Of a DNA stretch of 64,000 bases, positions 26,442 to 34,905 are shown one piece after another; the stretch's first letter is position 1, and the number at the start of each line of letters is the position of its first letter. This DNA is from CAZPXZ01 sp965221505. GTDB taxonomy: Bacteria > Pseudomonadota > Alphaproteobacteria > Rhodobacterales > CAZPXZ01. Under the pieces are notes generated by a model that was not told the origin of the DNA, did no database searches, and was given only the letters and a program-made list of their open reading frames with translations. A program made the position numbers and the translations under genes. Location of the stretch: positions 2,418,001-2,482,000 of the forward strand of contig CBDCSI010000001.1 of NCBI GenBank assembly GCA_965221505.1, written 5' to 3'.

Positions 26442-27363
26442 CGCCCCCGCTCTGCACTCCGCGGCGCGTGAGATAGAGCGCACTGCCTTCCGCATCCTGC
26501 CCGGCGTCCACGATCTGGCGCCGGATATCCCGGCCCCGCCGGAACGACTCCACCAGCCGGTCGCCGTCGCCCCACCGGATGGCGCGTTGCAGCGCGAACA
26601 TCTCCTCGGCAAACCGCGACATGCCCTCCAGCACCGCTTCGCGGTTGGCCAGGAATATGTCCCGCCACATCTCCGGCTCGGACGCCGCGATGCGCGTAAA
26701 GTCCCGAAAGCCGCTGGCCGAATAGCGGATCACCTCCCCTTCGGCGACGTTCTCGACGTCGCCCGCCACGCCGACCATCACGCAGGCGAGCGCATGCGGA
26801 AGATGGGAGATGATCGACAGCGCCTGGTCGTGATGCTCGGGCGTCATCTCCGTCACCCGACTCCCAGCCGCCTCCCAGAGCGCCCGCACCCGCCCGACCG
26901 CCTTCGGATCCGAATCGGGAACCGGGGTGAGAATGCACCAGCGTTGCTCGAAGAGCGACGCGAATCCGCTCTCGGGACCCGAGTTCTCCGTGCCGGCGAT
27001 CGGATGTCCCGGCACGAAACGGCATCGGTCCGGAACCAGCGGCAGAACCTCGCGCACCACCGACGCCTTGACGCCGCCGACGTCGGTGACGATCGCGCCG
27101 TTCTCGAGATCCGCGGCGACGGAGCGTACGATGCCGCCGAATGCGCCGACGGGCGTGCACAGCACGACGAGATCCGCCCCCCGGACGGCTTCCCGCGGCG
27201 ACTCGAAGACCCGATCGCAGATGCCGAGCGCCATGGCCGCCGCGCGGGTCTCTCCGGTGCGGCTGTAGCCCACGATTTCGCCGACAAGCTCCCTCTCCCG
27301 CGCGACGCGCGCCAGGGAGGAGCCGATCAGACCGAGACCGATGACGGCAATCCGCTCAAACAA
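26428..27363 (-). CDS. tyrA: prephenate (or arogenate/cyclohexadienyl) dehydrogenase
   Basis: 311 residues. Rossmann start FERIAVIGLGLIGSSLA; GHPIAGTENSG and SHLPH motifs of TyrA carry the substrate-binding residues and catalytic His. It oxidatively decarboxylates prephenate or arogenate to the tyrosine precursor. The most likely start is TTG 27363, eight bases inside hisC, with GGGGAG at the right distance; a longer frame upstream would only repeat hisC DNA. It overlaps hisC at its start and chaC at its end, so coupled translation is expected. Confidence 0.92.
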   Translation of the reverse strand: MFERIAVIGLGLIGSSLARVARERELVGEIVGYSRTGETRAAAMALGICDRVFESPREAVRGADLVVLCTPVGAFGGIVRSVAADLENGAIVTDVGGVKASVVREVLPLVPDRCRFVPGHPIAGTENSGPESGFASLFEQRWCILTPVPDSDPKAVGRVRALWEAAGSRVTEMTPEHHDQALSIISHLPHALACVMVGVAGDVENVAEGEVIRYSASGFRDFTRIAASEPEMWRDIFLANREAVLEGMSRFAEEMFALQRAIRWGDGDRLVESFRRGRDIRRQIVDAGQDAEGSALYLTRRGVQSGGDGTG

Positions 27364-28459
27364 CCGGAGGCTCCCCTGCCGCCGCGGTGCCCGCGAGCGG
27401 GGCGAGCGCCCCGAGCGTCTCCCGGACGGCATCCTCCGTGCCGACCGTGATTCGCAGACTGTCCGGCAAGCCGTAGGCATCCATGCGTCGAACCCGGATT
27501 CCCGCCGCCCGCAGCAAGGCATCGGCCTTTCCCGCCTTGTCGGGCGCTCCGAATCGCGCCAGGACGAAATTCCCGAAAGACGGCGGCGACGCCACTCCGA
27601 GCGCGGCCAGCCCCTCGGCCAACGCCGCCCTGTTCGACCGGTTCATCGCCCTGCTGCGTTCGACATGCGCTCGGTCCCCGACGGCGGCGGCGGCCGCCGC
27701 CTGACCCGGCGCGCTGCAATTGAACGGACCGCGGACGCGGTTCAACACCGACGCGACGTCCGCCGGACAGTAGGCCCAGCCCACGCGCAGCGCGGCGAGC
27801 CCGTGGATCTTGGAAAAGGTCCGCGTCATCACCACGTTTCCGAATCGCTCCGCAAGCTCCGCTCCGTCCTCGTATTCGGGGCCCGCAGCATACTCGGCGT
27901 AGGCCGAGTCCAGGACGAGGAGTACCGTCGGGGGCAATCCCTCTACCAGACGACGGAGTTCGCCCCGCCACAACACGCTCCCGGTCGGATTGTTGGGATT
28001 GGCCAGGAACACGATTCGGGTCCGTCCGGTGACAGCATCCAGAATCGCGTCCACGTCCGCCGTGAGGTTCGTGTCCGAGACCGGGACGGGCGCGGCCCCC
28101 GCCGCCAACGCGCAGATGCGATACATCAGAAACCCGTGTTCGGAATGCACGACCTCGCATCCCGGCCCCGCGTAGGAGCGGCACAGAAGGGCCAGCAACT
28201 CGTCGGACCCGCTTCCGCAGACGATTCGTTCCGCATTGAGGCCGTGAGCCTCGGCGATCGCCGCCCTGAGCGCGACCGCGCCGCCGTCCGGGTAAATGTG
28301 CGGCCGCGCGATCCCGTCCCTGAGCGCCGCCCGCGCCGCTTCGCCGGGGCCGAGAGGGTTCTCGTTCGACGCGAGCGCGTGACCGGTGAGCGTCCCCTCG
28401 CCGCCCACGTAGGGCCGAATGTCGAGTATTCCCGGCAGCGGCGCAGGACAGTTTGTCAC
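27356..28459 (-). CDS. hisC: histidinol-phosphate/aromatic aminotransferase
   Basis: 367 residues, PLP-dependent fold type I. The PLP lysine is in TRTFSKIHGLAALRVGW, with upstream LANPNNPTG and LDSAYAEYA. In this operon position, between chorismate mutase and tyrA, the enzyme probably transaminates prephenate or aromatic keto acids as well as imidazole-acetol phosphate. Start GTG 28459 with GGAGG six bases before it; the GTGA overlap with the chorismate mutase stop means coupled translation. Confidence 0.93.
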   Translation of the reverse strand: MTNCPAPLPGILDIRPYVGGEGTLTGHALASNENPLGPGEAARAALRDGIARPHIYPDGGAVALRAAIAEAHGLNAERIVCGSGSDELLALLCRSYAGPGCEVVHSEHGFLMYRICALAAGAAPVPVSDTNLTADVDAILDAVTGRTRIVFLANPNNPTGSVLWRGELRRLVEGLPPTVLLVLDSAYAEYAAGPEYEDGAELAERFGNVVMTRTFSKIHGLAALRVGWAYCPADVASVLNRVRGPFNCSAPGQAAAAAAVGDRAHVERSRAMNRSNRAALAEGLAALGVASPPSFGNFVLARFGAPDKAGKADALLRAAGIRVRRMDAYGLPDSLRITVGTEDAVRETLGALAPLAGTAAAGEPPVV

Positions 28460-29310
28460 GTTCCGCCTCCCGATCGATCCTGAACGCGCAGTGGGCGCGC
28501 GTACACGCCCAGCAAGGACCAATCGCCGCAACACTCGCCCAACGCCCGATCGAGCAGCTTCCGATTCTTCTCGTCGGCCCAGAACCCGTCCAGCGACAGT
28601 ACGGCACGGGTGCCGGAGGAAACGCGGTTCTCGGCCGATATGCCCGTTTCCCGGAGAATGCCGGAGCATTCACGGAGTCCGCTGCCGCCGAGCAGCGACA
28701 CGGAAATCAGCGTCACGTCGTCGCCTGAGGGCTCCGGGTAGACGTGCCCGAACGCGTAGGCCCGGCCCCCGGCCTCCTCGCCCCAGAACGGCAGCGACGC
28801 GAAGATCGGCGGCGCATCGGACTGACCGGAAGCCAGCGCGAGGTAATCGGAGAGCGAAGGGACGATTCCGATCAGGTTCGGATCCTTCCGGACCGCGACA
28901 TACAGCGCCCCCATCGCCCGATAGACGCTGATGCTGCAGCCCGCGCCGAACTGCTGCCGGGCCAGGTGGCGGACCTCGAGATCCCGCTCGCCCTCGAGGC
29001 GCGGAACCCCGACGCTGATCGGGGCCTGTTGCATCAGCCCGGCCGCCATGATCTCGCGCCAGATGCGCGCCAGGCCCTCGAAGTCCGGCCCAGCCCCTTC
29101 GGAGGCCATCCGGTAAAGGCGCCGAAGAATGCGAGCCTCCCTCTCGGGCCGAAACGCTGACCGGGATTCCTCGCCGGCTTTCCGCTTCGCGTCCGAGACC
29201 CGCTGGACGATTTCCGCTCTCTCCCGAAGCAGGTCCACAATCCGGTCGTCTATGCCGTCGATTCGGACGCGCGCTTCGGCGAGAAGACGCGACGAACTGT
29301 CTGTCGGCAT
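28456..29310 (-). CDS. chorismate mutase (AroQ type) with long C-terminal domain
   Basis: 284 residues. Residues ~8-95 are an AroQ helical chorismate mutase (ARVRIDGIDDRIVDLLRERA, then PEREARILRRL). The remaining ~190 residues are a conserved companion domain of the alphaproteobacterial enzyme, without the TRF prephenate-dehydratase motif; its second half (VTLISVSLLG and following) resembles an ACT-like regulatory fold. Makes prephenate from chorismate. First gene of the operon; ATG 29310 follows AAAGGGGG. Feedback control by aromatic amino acids through the C-terminal part is an inference. Confidence 0.85.
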   Translation of the reverse strand: MPTDSSSRLLAEARVRIDGIDDRIVDLLRERAEIVQRVSDAKRKAGEESRSAFRPEREARILRRLYRMASEGAGPDFEGLARIWREIMAAGLMQQAPISVGVPRLEGERDLEVRHLARQQFGAGCSISVYRAMGALYVAVRKDPNLIGIVPSLSDYLALASGQSDAPPIFASLPFWGEEAGGRAYAFGHVYPEPSGDDVTLISVSLLGGSGLRECSGILRETGISAENRVSSGTRAVLSLDGFWADEKNRKLLDRALGECCGDWSLLGVYARPLRVQDRSGGGT

Positions 29311-29510
29311 CGAACCCCCTTTCCGGCGCGCGGGCAGCCGCCGAACCTCGCGAGAATACCCGGAATTCCGTTCCCGGAGGGTACGGCGGCGCCTTGATAG
29401 CACAACTGAACGCGAAGAACCTGCACACCCGCGTCCGGTGCGGCCGGCGAGCCGCCCCGCGCGCGAATCCGACGGCGGAACGCCGGCATCCCGGACTCGG
29501 GCGGACGCTT

Positions 29511-30332
29511 TCAGAACTTGCGAACGAACTCGCGCGCGCCGGCAGTGCCTACCGCCCCGGGGTCCGGCAACCGGTGCGCCGCGCCGGGGGCGGGCCTCGG
29601 GGCCGGCACCGCAATTCCCTCGATGGCGCCGACGATGCCCCGAATCGGATTGGCAAGCGCCGGACGCGGCGAGACGTACACCAGCTTCACCGCCTCCACG
29701 ACGAGTACGCCGGCGAACCGGCCCATGCCCAGTCGGGGGCCGGCCCGCTCGAGGAATTTGGCTGTGCGAAGCCAGAAACGGCGCTGGCTGGGCGGCCCGT
29801 AGAGCGCGGCCCGCTCCGAACACGGATCGAATCCGTACTCGCGCAACAACCGGCGAATCTGTCCCGCGGTAAAGGGCTGGCCGGTGCCGAACGGCACTGC
29901 GGGGCTGCGCGCCCAGCAACCGGTCCGGTTCGGTGCGACGACGACCACTCGGCCGCCGGGCGCCAGGACGCGGTGGATTTCCTGCAGCAGCTCTCCGGGC
30001 CGCAGCGCGACCTCGCACCCGTGCAGCGAGACGAGCCTGTCCACCGTAGCGGTAGCCAACGGCAGCCGGTCGCCCTCCACCAGCGCCGCCGCGTTCTTCC
30101 CCTCCTGCAGCCACCCGGACACGCCCTGCTCCGCAGGCATCAGAGCCGCCACCTGCGCGGCTTCGCCGCGAAGTTCGCGAATCAGCGGAACCGGATACCC
30201 GTACCCCGCCACGACCATTCCGCGCACGTCCGGCCAGAGTTCCCGCAGGGTCCGGCGCAACGTCTCGCCGGCAAACGCGCCGAGACCGGTGCGGCCGTAG
30301 AATTGACGGAGTTGGGCTACGTCGCGGTGCAT
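29511..30332 (-). CDS. class I SAM-dependent methyltransferase
   Basis: 273 residues. The nucleotide-binding region MVVAGYGYPVP and the motif LHGCEVALRPGELLQEIHRVLAPGGRVVVVAPNRTG fit a class I methyltransferase of the Methyltransf_11 type. The C-terminal 45 residues are Pro/Ala-rich. In many Alphaproteobacteria a methyltransferase of this type is the neighbour of gloB; here gloB lies ~7 kb away across an accessory block. Substrate unknown. Confidence 0.75.
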   Translation of the reverse strand: MHRDVAQLRQFYGRTGLGAFAGETLRRTLRELWPDVRGMVVAGYGYPVPLIRELRGEAAQVAALMPAEQGVSGWLQEGKNAAALVEGDRLPLATATVDRLVSLHGCEVALRPGELLQEIHRVLAPGGRVVVVAPNRTGCWARSPAVPFGTGQPFTAGQIRRLLREYGFDPCSERAALYGPPSQRRFWLRTAKFLERAGPRLGMGRFAGVLVVEAVKLVYVSPRPALANPIRGIVGAIEGIAVPAPRPAPGAAHRLPDPGAVGTAGAREFVRKF

Positions 30333-30957
30333 TTTCTACCTGCCCCCACTTGCCCGTCCGTCCGGTTCCCCCGAGGCGCCTGCGGAACGTCGCGGGTCAC
30401 CCCTCCCCACACATGCGCGAGACTGACGCGCCCGGACCGCTCAATCATAGTTTAGTGCGGTATCGAGCGCGCGAAGCGGTGTTCGGACGGCCACTGTCGC
30501 AAGACTTGTCGGCCTTCGGAAACGTCGCAGCCTCCACTCACACGAATCGAGATCCGGAATCCGCCCGACCCTTCGACCTTCGTGCCGGCGCGCACGTGTC
30601 CGTTCGGCGCCGTTCAGGAAAAGAGACTCCGGCTTCCGTACTTGGCGACGCCGATTCGCGCTGAAGAGTTCCCGGTTTCGCGCGTCGGTCCGGCAACTCC
30701 AAGCCCAGTAAGGCCGCCGGCGACGAGCCCCTGCAGCACAGCGGCAAGTCAGCGAACCGGGAGACGTGCGTTACTCGCCCGGCGCCGAATCGGTCTCCCT
30801 GACTGCTCGAAGCGGCGCAGATCTGCTGCCCACTCGACCGACGATTCCCGGGATCGCAGGGCTCGCCCTGGCTGCGACTCTCGCGGAGAGAGTCCCGAAA
30901 CGCTAGCCAGGTCCTTCCCTACATGTTTGAGGAGTTCTAAAACCTGCCAATTCGCGG
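30333..30957. other. unassigned stretch at the left edge of the accessory block
   Basis: 625 bp upstream of the methyltransferase start. No frame shows family motifs or convincing codon structure; the short open frames on both strands overlap each other. It may hold the methyltransferase promoter and decayed DNA. Confidence 0.4.
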
Positions 30958-31233
30958 CTAGAATCGGACATCTACGGTGTCTGCGGCGTATTCGAGAATG
31001 GCCGGAACTTCGCTGTGACGTTCGATCCATGTTCGGACTGTTGGGGACATCCATGCCGCGACCCCCAGATTGCGGTCGTGGTCTGCAACGAGACCCCGCG
31101 AGGATATCGGTTCATGGCGAGCGATCCGATTGCGCAGGAACCGCAATTCGTTCAATGGGCCGTGAGCCTGTTTGCGGGTCAGTGACGTGAGATACGAGAA
31201 GACGCTGCGCAAGGCCGGCCGGCAGAGCGTCAA
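30958..31233 (-). pseudogene. C-terminal fragment of an Abi-like (abortive-infection family) protein
   Basis: About 91 residues. The core LNELRFLRNRIARHEPI followed by DHDRNLGVAAWMSPTVRTWIERHSEVP matches the C-terminal end of Abi-like/HEPN-type proteins, where RNxxxH is the HEPN ribonuclease motif (RNRIARH here). The N-terminal ~100-150 residues expected are missing: an in-frame TGA (31261-31263) lies just upstream and another gene's remains follow. Only a TTG could start it. Probably a non-functional remnant of a phage-defence gene. Confidence 0.5.
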
Positions 31234-31260
31234 CTCGTAGCCAGTCTTGAGCCTTGGGGG

Positions 31261-31887
31261 TCACACGTCCCCACGACCAAGCAACGAGACTGCCTGCTGG
31301 TGATACAGGGGTAATCGGCTTGCCGGATCGTCAGCCGATCCGGAGTCGTGATAGCCGAGCGCCGCCTGCTCGGCCCGCTTCAGCCGCCGATACTGGTCGT
31401 TCCCGGCGACCAGCGCGTTGTAGACCGCCTCGCGGTCCTGGCCGATTCCCTCGACCACCCGATCCACGATCCACTAGCGAGGCCGAAGGCCGCCCCCGAA
31501 CGGCATCCCAATAGCTCGCCGGGGCCTCCCGGTCGGACCGCTCGCCGTTATCCAGCGTATATCCGTCGATATTGGCGGCGAGTCCGGCTACCGGAAGCGA
31601 CCCGATGAACGAGCCCTCCATGCGCTGCGCGTTTTCCCGGCGCACAGCCTCAACGTACGGGACCAGTCCGGTCAGACCAGGGTCTGCCTGCCAATTCGGC
31701 CTGACGGAGAAACTCGCCGGTTCGGGAGGCGCGGAGGAGCGTCCGAGTATGGAATCCAGCGTCCGTTCCTGCCACGACGGATCTTCGGTCTGCACGGGGG
31801 GGCGGGTGCAACGGGTGTAGGTTGCGGCGAGACGTACCCACGGTTCGCGTTAGACTGATCTTCGACAGTAGTATTTTTATTTCCCAT
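31261..31887 (-). pseudogene. unrecognised gene broken by two frameshifts
   Basis: Reading from ATG 31887 (MGNKNTTVEDQS), the frame shifts at a run of seven C (31796-31802 on this strand) into a long segment containing DPSWQERTLDSILGRS and later ASYWDAVRG. It shifts again at a tandem 7-bp duplication at 31461-31474 into VVEGIGQDREAVYNALVAG and stops at 31261. Removing one C and one 7-bp copy gives one frame of ~208 residues, so both lesions are simple. I do not recognise the family. The IS element ends 21 bp before the start codon, so its promoter is also gone. Confidence 0.6.
31461..31474. repeat. 7-bp tandem duplication causing a frameshift
   Basis: GATCCAC occurs twice in direct succession. 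Deleting one copy rejoins the two halves of the interrupted gene in one frame without a stop. Confidence 0.8.
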
Positions 31888-31907
31888 ATGTTTCAAGGAG
31901 TTACGCA

Positions 31908-31921
31908 GGTCGGTTTCGATT
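31908..31921. repeat. left terminal inverted repeat of the IS
   Basis: Reads GGTCGGTTTCGATT; pairs with 33785-33798 with one mismatch at the eighth base. Confidence 0.65.
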
Positions 31922-31978
31922 GTGGCATTACGTCGCGGGTCCGCGTCGCGGATATGTCGGTCGTCTGGGACGACGGGT

Positions 31979-33703
31979 TCAGGCCGGTTGTGGGTGCGTT
32001 TCAGTCGTCGTTGGGGTCTCGATCATGCGAATGGTGTTCGGCAGCTTGACGCGGAGGGCCCGAAACAGGCTGACGACGCTCCCCCGGGTGGAGCTTCGGA
32101 GCAGGAATCGCTTTCCTTCCAGCTCGACTTCGGTTTCGGAGAGTGCGTTGAGATCTCGGACGAGGTCGGCCCATTCGGCCTCGATGCCGGCGATCTCCAT
32201 GCGGCGCTCGAGCTCGCTCGTGAGGAGCATTGCGAGGAAGGAGCAGAACACGTGCCCGCGGATCGTCTCGTCCCTCTTATGGAAGACGGGTCGGGTTTCG
32301 AGGACCGACTTGCAGGACCGAAACATCCGTTCTACGCGCCACAACGCCTTGTACTTCTCTGCGGCTTCCGCGGGGCTGAGATTGGTGTTGGTTTGCAGAA
32401 CCCAGACGCCGTCGAGGCGGGCTTCTGCGTCGACGGCCTCGGCATTGATCTCGAAGGTGTTCTTGCCGGCCCGGAGATATCGCTTGTAGCCGCGGTTGCC
32501 GACGAGGCTCTTGGCGCCGTCCGACCGGAGTGCCTTGCGCAGGTTGTCCAGGATTGCTTCGCGGGTGGCGGCGTCCTTGCGCGCCTGAGCCGGATTGCGG
32601 CACACGACGTAGCGGCGCGGAGGGATCGGGACCCCCTTCTTGTCGGTGTAGGCCGGAAGGTCGACTGCCTTGACGTACAGGATGAGGGGGTCGGGTCGAG
32701 CCCGGTTCAGCTCGACCTTCTCGAAGGGGGCCGGATCGGTCAGCACTCGCTCGCGCACCTCCTTGCTGCCGCGGGGGCGGGCGCCGAGCAGGAAGTGCCA
32801 GCCCCGATCGGCGATGGCCTCGATCGTGGTCTTGCTGATCATTCCCCGGTCTGCGACCACGCACACCGATCGCAGGCCGAAGCGGCGTTCGAGGCGGTCG
32901 ACCACCCTCTGCAGGGTCGTCACGTCGGCGGTGTTTCCGGGCCAGATCTCGGAGCAGACGGGAATGCCGTCGCCGTCGAGCACCATTCCCACCACCAGTT
33001 GCTTGCATTGCGGGCGACAGTCCTTGCTCTTGCCGCGCCGTCCGAGGGTCGAGCCGCCTTCGCCGTGGAAGTAGAGCGAGGTGGTGTCGAAGAAGACCAT
33101 GTCGAGGCTGGTGAAGAGGTTCCGCCGCCGGTCGAACAGTTCCTCTTCGATGCGATCTTTCCGGCAGCGGGGGCTGAACCGGGTGTCGGGTTCCGGCTTC
33201 GGCTCGCCGGCCAGCGGCTCGCCGAGCCATCCCATCGCCCGGTAGAGGTGCTGCAACTCGAGGCCGTCGGCTCCAGGGACGTGCTGGTCGCGCAGCCATC
33301 GGCATGCCTGCCGGTCCGAACCCGATTCCATCAGCCGGTGCAACACGCTGGCGAACACCGCGCGCTCGACGTCGAAGCCGAACCTGCGTCCCTCGCAAGC
33401 CGTTGCGACGACTTCGGCGCAGCCGGTCTCCTGCCACAGCCGACCGAACAGCAGGGCGGGGCCGATCGCACGCGCCTTCACCTCCAGGTTCCGGCTGCGC
33501 GCCGAGGCCTCGGAGATCGCCAGGAGCTTGGAGGAAAACCGGCTGGCGGATTCGATCAGCCGGTCGAGCTTGCCGTTGTCGGTAAGTCGGTCCAGACGAC
33601 CGAGCGTCGCGATCACGCGTTGCCGCGGCTTGCCGTCGATCCTGCGGCTCTCGACGATCTGCAGGTAGGTGCGCCCGCCTGTGGTCTTGGTTCGGCAGAA
33701 CAT
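31979..33703 (-). CDS. IS1634-family DDE transposase
   Basis: 574 residues without interruption. The catalytic triad of the IS4 superfamily is visible: first Asp in FFDTTSLYF, second Asp in CVVADRGMIS, and the C-terminal Tyr-Arg-Glu-Lys box in YKALWRVERMFRSCK with Glu followed six residues later by Lys. Start ATG 33703; no strong ribosome-binding site, as is common for transposases. It cuts and pastes the element between the two inverted repeats. Confidence 0.93.
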   Translation of the reverse strand: MFCRTKTTGGRTYLQIVESRRIDGKPRQRVIATLGRLDRLTDNGKLDRLIESASRFSSKLLAISEASARSRNLEVKARAIGPALLFGRLWQETGCAEVVATACEGRRFGFDVERAVFASVLHRLMESGSDRQACRWLRDQHVPGADGLELQHLYRAMGWLGEPLAGEPKPEPDTRFSPRCRKDRIEEELFDRRRNLFTSLDMVFFDTTSLYFHGEGGSTLGRRGKSKDCRPQCKQLVVGMVLDGDGIPVCSEIWPGNTADVTTLQRVVDRLERRFGLRSVCVVADRGMISKTTIEAIADRGWHFLLGARPRGSKEVRERVLTDPAPFEKVELNRARPDPLILYVKAVDLPAYTDKKGVPIPPRRYVVCRNPAQARKDAATREAILDNLRKALRSDGAKSLVGNRGYKRYLRAGKNTFEINAEAVDAEARLDGVWVLQTNTNLSPAEAAEKYKALWRVERMFRSCKSVLETRPVFHKRDETIRGHVFCSFLAMLLTSELERRMEIAGIEAEWADLVRDLNALSETEVELEGKRFLLRSSTRGSVVSLFRALRVKLPNTIRMIETPTTTETHPQPA

Positions 33704-33784
33704 GTCGCTCTCGTCCCATGAAGTAGCACTACAGAACCGTAGCGCCAGGAAAGCGCAATGTCAAGTATGCAATACATTAATTGG

Positions 33785-33798
33785 AATCGATACCGACC
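33785..33798. repeat. right terminal inverted repeat of the IS
   Basis: Reads AATCGATACCGACC, complementary to the left repeat except at one base. A small palindrome CCCTGATAGGG follows at 33798-33808. Confidence 0.65.
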
Positions 33799-34083
33799 CT
33801 GATAGGGCACTACACTTTTTTCGGCTCGCGACCTGGAGAGACCGTAACTCCAGCTATAGTTGAGACTCTTGGCGGAGACAGCCGCAAAATCGCCCGAATC
33901 CGCGAAATTAGTGTCGAAGATCAGTTAGAGTCGTCGTTCTCCGGGGCGGTCCAGTCCGCACCGCCACCGCGAAATAGTCCCTACTCTTGGTAGCGCGTGG
34001 CGCAGTCCCCGTCGCGAGGATTGCACCGGTATAGGCCGTTAGCGACCCACCTGCAGAAGGCCCCGAACGCCCTCCATGGTCTG
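33799..34083. other. unassigned stretch right of the IS
   Basis: AT-richer than the core genes. A short plus-strand frame around 33781-33993 can be read but shows no known motif. Nothing firm seen. Confidence 0.35.
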
Positions 34084-34362
34084 CTACAGGAGCTTGGTGC
34101 ACATGGCGAATTCCGCGTCAATCATATTCGCCACGGCTGCGCTCCGGTCGAATATCGTCGCGAACGCAGTCCGGTAATTCTCCGTCGCCTCAGCGCTCAA
34201 GCCGCCGTCGGCTGCGCATGAAACGATTTTGCCCGCCACCGTCTCCGCTGCGTCGACCTGCAGCACGAACGGCAGCCCCGCCTCCGCTCGCGCGATATAC
34301 ACTACCAGCATCCAGCAGGTATCGTTCAGCGTGAACATGAGATCCACAGCACACGGATCCAC
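34084..34362 (-). CDS. small hypothetical protein
   Basis: 92 residues from GTG 34362. No family recognised. The codons have GC-rich third positions and the protein has a plausible composition (ENYRTAFATIFDRSAAVANMIDAEFA), but there is no strong ribosome-binding site. It could be the 3' end of a longer decayed gene. It lies 139 bp downstream of the HipS-like gene on the same strand. Confidence 0.3.
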   Translation of the reverse strand: MDPCAVDLMFTLNDTCWMLVVYIARAEAGLPFVLQVDAAETVAGKIVSCAADGGLSAEATENYRTAFATIFDRSAAVANMIDAEFAMCTKLL

Positions 34363-34500
34363 CAGTCAATACGCCCCAATAGCCAGGCTCCTTTAGCACT
34401 AAATGGCGCCATGGGATCGGCTTGGGGTTAGCGCATCCGACGAATTGGTGCCATCCGCTGAAGTTCAGCCCTTCACATGCGCCGCTCTCGGGTCAAACGC

Positions 34501-34905
34501 TCAACTCAATTTGAATTCATACGGATTTGCGATCGAGAGCCTCGCCACGGACGCCAATAGCTCAAGTACCTGATCCTCATGAAGCGAGCGCTTTTCCATC
34601 TCTCTTCGAACGTCCTCACGCTCTAAGGGCGGAATGCGAATGGCGAAGAACGGCCATAGAACGTTCGAGCGGTATTCCCTCTTCAAATTCGGAAACGCTG
34701 TAATGGGTCTTCCCGAATAGCCCTCTTCGTAACGAAATACGTATTCGTCGCCATCGAGCGAGAGCCGGCCGATCAGCACCAAGTCTTCCCGGTCCCTTCG
34801 ATAGACTCCAAGTGACACCTCCGTTGCCGAACTTGCCGGAGCCGAGAATACTCGTGTTCCCCAGTCTTTCGCCCGACTGAGAAGGGAGGCGAGCTTATTC
34901 GTCAT
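34501..34905 (-). CDS. HipA N-terminal-subdomain (HipS-like) protein
   Basis: 134 residues. VLIGRLSLDGDEYVFRYEEGY resembles the strand-rich N-subdomain 1 (Couple_hipA) of HipA kinases, followed by WPFFAIRIPP and a C-terminal ARLSIANPYEF typical of stand-alone versions. In HipBST systems the separate HipS unit neutralises the HipT kinase. Here its ATG (34905) overlaps the stop of the kinase gene (ATGA), so the two are made together and in the reverse order of hipS-hipT. GC content is clearly lower than in core genes, a sign of transfer. The inhibitory role is inferred. Confidence 0.68.
   Translation of the reverse strand: MTNKLASLLSRAKDWGTRVFSAPASSATEVSLGVYRRDREDLVLIGRLSLDGDEYVFRYEEGYSGRPITAFPNLKREYRSNVLWPFFAIRIPPLEREDVRREMEKRSLHEDQVLELLASVARLSIANPYEFKLS

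Larger units (their letters stand above)
31908..33798 (-). mobile_element. IS1634-type insertion sequence, apparently intact
   Basis: A 1.9-kb element with one transposase gene, bounded by imperfect inverted repeats: GGTCGGTTTCGATT at 31908-31921 and its complement at 33785-33798 (13 of 14 match). Size and transposase fit the IS1634 group of the IS4 superfamily. No clear target-site duplication was found beside these repeats, so the true ends could lie a few bases outside or the copy may have been rearranged. Confidence 0.75.

Noticed and set aside
30538..31190. Overlapping open frames on both strands in the left part of the accessory block
   Set aside because: They are mutually exclusive, Arg/Ser/Pro-rich and lack starts or motifs; only the Abi-like fragment could be supported.
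31260..31900. Interpretation as prophage structural genes
   Set aside because: No portal, terminase, capsid or integrase motifs nearby; the rebuilt protein alone does not support a prophage.
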